64,000 nucleotides of DNA from an uncultured bacterium (GTDB taxonomy: Bacteria; Bacillota; Clostridia; UBA1381), in the NCBI GenBank assembly GCA_905215805.1, contig CAJMRL010000002.1, forward strand, positions 124,001 to 188,000. Direction: 5' to 3'. Under the pieces are notes generated by a model, which had not been told where the DNA came from, did not search any database, and saw only the letters and a list, made by a program, of their open reading frames with translations. The translations under genes were made by a program, and so were the position numbers. Below, one piece after another: positions 61,329 through 64,000 of the stretch (positions are counted from its first letter, which is position 1; every line of letters begins with the position of its first letter).

Positions 61329-63197
61329 ATGGCAAAAGGAAATATTTCTGTTGATTCGGAAAATTTATTTCCGATTATAAAAAAATGGCTTTATTCAGAT
61401 AAAGATATATTTTTGAGAGAATTGGTTTCAAATGGATGTGACGCTGTTACAAAGCTTAAAAAGCTTGTCGGAATAGGTGAGGCAAAAATAGAAGACGATC
61501 CTCATTATAAGGTTACGGTATCCATTTATAAGAAAGCGAAAAAGCTTGTTATAAGCGATAACGGTATAGGAATGACTGCGGAGGAAATCGATAAATATAT
61601 AAATCAGATCGCATTTTCCGGTGCAAGTGATTTTCTTGCTAAATATAAAGAAGAAGACAAGGATAATGAATCGAACCAGATAATAGGTCATTTTGGTTTG
61701 GGCTTTTACAGTGCGTTTATGGTAGCGGATAGTGTAGAAATTGATTCACTTTCGTATCAGGAAGGTGCAAAGGCTGCAAAATGGACTTGTGACGGAACGA
61801 TGGAATATGAGATGAGCGATGGAGAGCGTACAGAGAGAGGTACTACGATTACTCTTAATATTGCTGAGGATTCAGAAGAATTTTTGGACGAATTTAAAAT
61901 TCGCGAAATACTTCATAAATACTGCGCATTTCTTCCAACGGAAATATATCTTGAAACTCCGGAAAAAGAGGAGGAGAAAAAGTCTGAGGATAATAAGGAC
62001 AATGGCGAGGATAAAGAGCCTGAAGCTCCGAAGCCTATCAATACTACAAATCCGCTTTGGATGAAGAAACCGTCGGAGTGTACGGATGAAGAGTATAAGG
62101 AATTTTACAGAAATGTATTCATGGACTTTAATGAGCCGTTGTTCTGGATACATCTTAATGTGGATTATCCGTTTAATCTTAAGGGCATACTCTATTTCCC
62201 TAAAATCAACCATGAATTTGCCGGAATAGAGGGACAGATAAAGCTCTATAATAATCAGGTCTTTGTTGCAGATAATGTGAAAGAGGTAATTCCTGAGTTT
62301 CTTATGCTGTTGAAGGGCGTTATAGATTGTCCTGATTTGCCGCTTAATGTTTCGAGGAGTTTTCTCCAAAATGACGGATATGTAAAGAAAATTGCAAATC
62401 ATATCACAAAAAAGGTTGCGGACAAGTTAAAGAGCTTGTATAACAGTGAGCGTGAAAATTATGAGAAATATTGGGACGATATAAATGTATTTATAAAATA
62501 CGGATGTCTTAGAGATGACAAATTTTATGATAGGGTAAAAGATGTCATTATTTATAAAAATTTGGACGGAAAGTATATAACTCTTGAGGATTATCTTGCG
62601 GGCAAAGAAAAGAAAGATGTATACTATGTAAGCGATGAAAAGCAGCAGGCTCAGTATATTAATATGTTTAAAGAGCAGGGAATTGACGCTGTTATTCTTC
62701 CTACTATGATGGATACGCATTTTATAAGCTTTGTTGAGATGAAAAACAGCGATGTGCATTTCCACCGTATTGATTCGGAGCTTTCTGAAACAGGCGACGA
62801 AAAAGCAAGTGAGGATGAGAGTGATAAGGCTCTTGCGGACAAGTTTAAAGAAGTTATAGGAGATGACTCCTTAAAGGTTGAGGTAAGAGGACTTAAAAAT
62901 GAAGAAATTCCGGCAGTAATGCTTTTGGGCGAGCAATCAAGAAGAATGCAGGAAATGTATAAGAGCTATGGTCAGCAGATGGCCGGAATGGCAGATATGT
63001 TCCATGATGAATTTACTCTTGTTATAAATAAAAACAATGCTCTTATAGAGAAATTGAACAGCCTTAATGAAGATGATGAAAAGCTGTTGATTGAGCATAT
63101 ATATGATTTGGCAAGAATAAGCCATAGTCCTTTGACGGGCGAGCAAATGACGAAATTTATTGAGCGTTCAAATAAACTGCTTGGAAAGCTGTTTTAA
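61329..63197 (+). CDS. htpG: Molecular chaperone HtpG (Hsp90)
   Basis: 622 residues. The GHKL ATPase domain shows RELVSNGCDAVTKL, ISDNGIGMTAEEI and IGHFGLGFYSAFMV. An acidic/lysine linker of about 25 residues (near 215-240, EKEEEKKSEDNKDNGEDKE) separates it from the middle domain, longer than in E. coli HtpG. The middle domain has LPLNVSRSFLQND, with the catalytic arginine, and the C-terminal dimerisation domain ends in NKLLGKLF. AGAGGTG precedes the ATG. The CIRCE element upstream indicates control by HrcA, whereas B. subtilis htpG is not in that regulon. Confidence 0.95.
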   Translation: MAKGNISVDSENLFPIIKKWLYSDKDIFLRELVSNGCDAVTKLKKLVGIGEAKIEDDPHYKVTVSIYKKAKKLVISDNGIGMTAEEIDKYINQIAFSGASDFLAKYKEEDKDNESNQIIGHFGLGFYSAFMVADSVEIDSLSYQEGAKAAKWTCDGTMEYEMSDGERTERGTTITLNIAEDSEEFLDEFKIREILHKYCAFLPTEIYLETPEKEEEKKSEDNKDNGEDKEPEAPKPINTTNPLWMKKPSECTDEEYKEFYRNVFMDFNEPLFWIHLNVDYPFNLKGILYFPKINHEFAGIEGQIKLYNNQVFVADNVKEVIPEFLMLLKGVIDCPDLPLNVSRSFLQNDGYVKKIANHITKKVADKLKSLYNSERENYEKYWDDINVFIKYGCLRDDKFYDRVKDVIIYKNLDGKYITLEDYLAGKEKKDVYYVSDEKQQAQYINMFKEQGIDAVILPTMMDTHFISFVEMKNSDVHFHRIDSELSETGDEKASEDESDKALADKFKEVIGDDSLKVEVRGLKNEEIPAVMLLGEQSRRMQEMYKSYGQQMAGMADMFHDEFTLVINKNNALIEKLNSLNEDDEKLLIEHIYDLARISHSPLTGEQMTKFIERSNKLLGKLF

Positions 63198-63251
63198 TAT
63201 TTTATAAATGGCGTTATTATAATATGAAGAATATATTTTAATTTTATGTTA

Positions 63252-63310
63252 AAAGCCTTTCTGCTGAAAATTTAGATAAAAATGATTTTCAGCAGAAAGG
63301 CTTTATTATT
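63252..63310. terminator. Bidirectional terminator between htpG and argJ
   Basis: Perfect 20-base arms at 63252-63271 and 63285-63304 (right arm ends AGCAGAAAGGCTTT), followed by ATTATTTTT. Confidence 0.88.
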
Positions 63311-63344
63311 TTTGATAAATGTTTATGATATAGGTATGAGAATA

Positions 63345-64000
63345 TTAAGATCTGTAATCTCCGTTTATTTTTACATAATCGTATGTAAGGTCACAGCCCC
63401 ATGCCTTGGCTTGGGCAGTTCCGGAATTCAGAGATATGTTAATATAAATTTCTTTTTCATGAAGTATTTCAGCGGCGTCTTCTTCGCTGAATGGTACGCC
63501 GGAGCCATTTCTGCAAACCTCAATTTTGCCTGCATCCGAGGCTATATCCACATCAACCTTATTTATATCAAAATCAGCTTCCGCATAGCCGATGGCGCAG
63601 AGGATACGTCCCCAGTTGGCGTCTTCACCAAACATAGCGCATTTGAGGAGCGGTGAGCGGATAACGCTTTTTGCCACAATGATAGCCGTATCAATATCAG
63701 GAGCATCGGAAACAGTGCATTCAAGCAGCTTAGAAGCGCCTTCTCCATCAGAAGCAAGCAGTCTTGTAAGATTCATCATTACTATATATAATGCTTGCTT
63801 GAAGGTTTCAAAATCTTTTCCGCCGGTGCATATTTCATCATTTCCCGCAAGCGCATTTGACATAAGTATGACCATATCGTTCGTAGAGGTATCCCCGTCG
63901 ATACTCAGACAATTATAGGTTGTCTTTACGATGTCAGATAAAGCAGACTGAAGCATCTCAGAAGAAATAGCAGCGTCTGTTGTTATAAAATTAAGTGTGG
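63345..64000 (-). CDS. argJ: Glutamate N-acetyltransferase / amino-acid N-acetyltransferase, C-terminal part (partial)
   Basis: The frame runs off the right edge; 218 residues are visible. TLNFITTDAAISSEML at the edge lies just after the autocleavage site (KGTML) of ArgJ, so mainly the beta chain is seen. Other hallmarks are LSIDGDTSTNDMV, CAMFGEDANWGRILCAIGYA in parts, and the end GCDLTYDYVKINGDYRS. ArgJ moves acetyl groups between acetylornithine and glutamate in arginine synthesis. Whether it is mono- or bifunctional cannot be read here. Confidence 0.92.
   Translation of the reverse strand, partial: TLNFITTDAAISSEMLQSALSDIVKTTYNCLSIDGDTSTNDMVILMSNALAGNDEICTGGKDFETFKQALYIVMMNLTRLLASDGEGASKLLECTVSDAPDIDTAIIVAKSVIRSPLLKCAMFGEDANWGRILCAIGYAEADFDINKVDVDIASDAGKIEVCRNGSGVPFSEEDAAEILHEKEIYINISLNSGTAQAKAWGCDLTYDYVKINGDYRS

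Overview
The window is a stretch of chromosome from a spore-forming, anaerobic member of the Clostridia (Firmicutes). The signs are an AT-leaning genome, strong AGGAGG ribosome sites, sporulation genes (spoIIP, spoVAC, a sipL-type gene and a sigH-type sigma factor), an oxygen-sensitive fermentation enzyme (pyruvate formate-lyase), the LL-diaminopimelate aminotransferase route to lysine, and clostridial families such as DUF5685, DUF4358, CpXC and DHHW. No phage, insertion sequence, CRISPR array, rRNA or tRNA gene was seen. Most of the window is conserved core genome, so the interest lies in variants of core systems, in RNA regulation and in a few small accessory cassettes.

Layout. 1-10.8 kb, plus strand: the end of recR, tyrS, a CpXC zinc protein, carAB behind a leader peptide and attenuator, the manganese exporter mntP, and a three-gene set matching B. 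subtilis ydjG-ydjH-ydjI (membrane stress). 10.8-15.2 kb, mostly minus: a small unknown gene, mtaB (tRNA methylthiolation), an HPr-like protein (plus), and rbgA, lepB and rplS. 15.4-25.2 kb: spoIIP, aroE-aroK, spoVAC, then DUF5685, a J-domain protein with a cysteine-rich tail, DUF1385 and prmC, followed by a TIGR04076 protein, an iron alcohol dehydrogenase and a MATE exporter. 25.3-34.4 kb: hisS-aspS, an esterase, an acetyltransferase, folC, rpmE, rpsO, pnp and, on the minus strand, tmRNA.

34.5-36.6 kb is a small AT-rich accessory block with a chloramphenicol-acetyltransferase-type gene and two GNAT acetyltransferases. 36.6-41.1 kb is a minus-strand envelope-acylation operon (SGNH protein with a Ser/Gly repeat tail, DUF4358 lipoprotein, MBOAT, DHHW). 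41.2-44.4 kb is the pyruvate formate-lyase operon, in which the enzyme is split: a 690-residue body lacking the glycyl-radical domain, a separate 79-residue radical-domain gene, then pflA. 44.4-49.2 kb: rmuC, the sipL-type gene, a second HPr-like gene and galM. 49.2-59 kb: rplU, rpmA, obgE, dapL, gltB and gltD. 59-64 kb: a zinc-ribbon gene, sigH, birA, htpG behind a CIRCE operator, and the end of argJ.

Most transcription units have a recognisable housekeeping promoter (TTGACA-like, 17-bp spacer, TATAAT-like, often with an extended TGn) and end in a clear intrinsic terminator. The observations most worth follow-up are the split pyruvate formate-lyase, the pyrBI-like UTP-sensing attenuator in front of carA in a Firmicute, the CIRCE element that also looks like the birA terminator, two HPr-fold proteins with altered phosphorylation motifs, DUF5685 with paired Asp-rich motifs, and the L27 gene without its N-terminal extension and without prp. 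All assignments rest on reading motifs and recalled families; no database search was possible.
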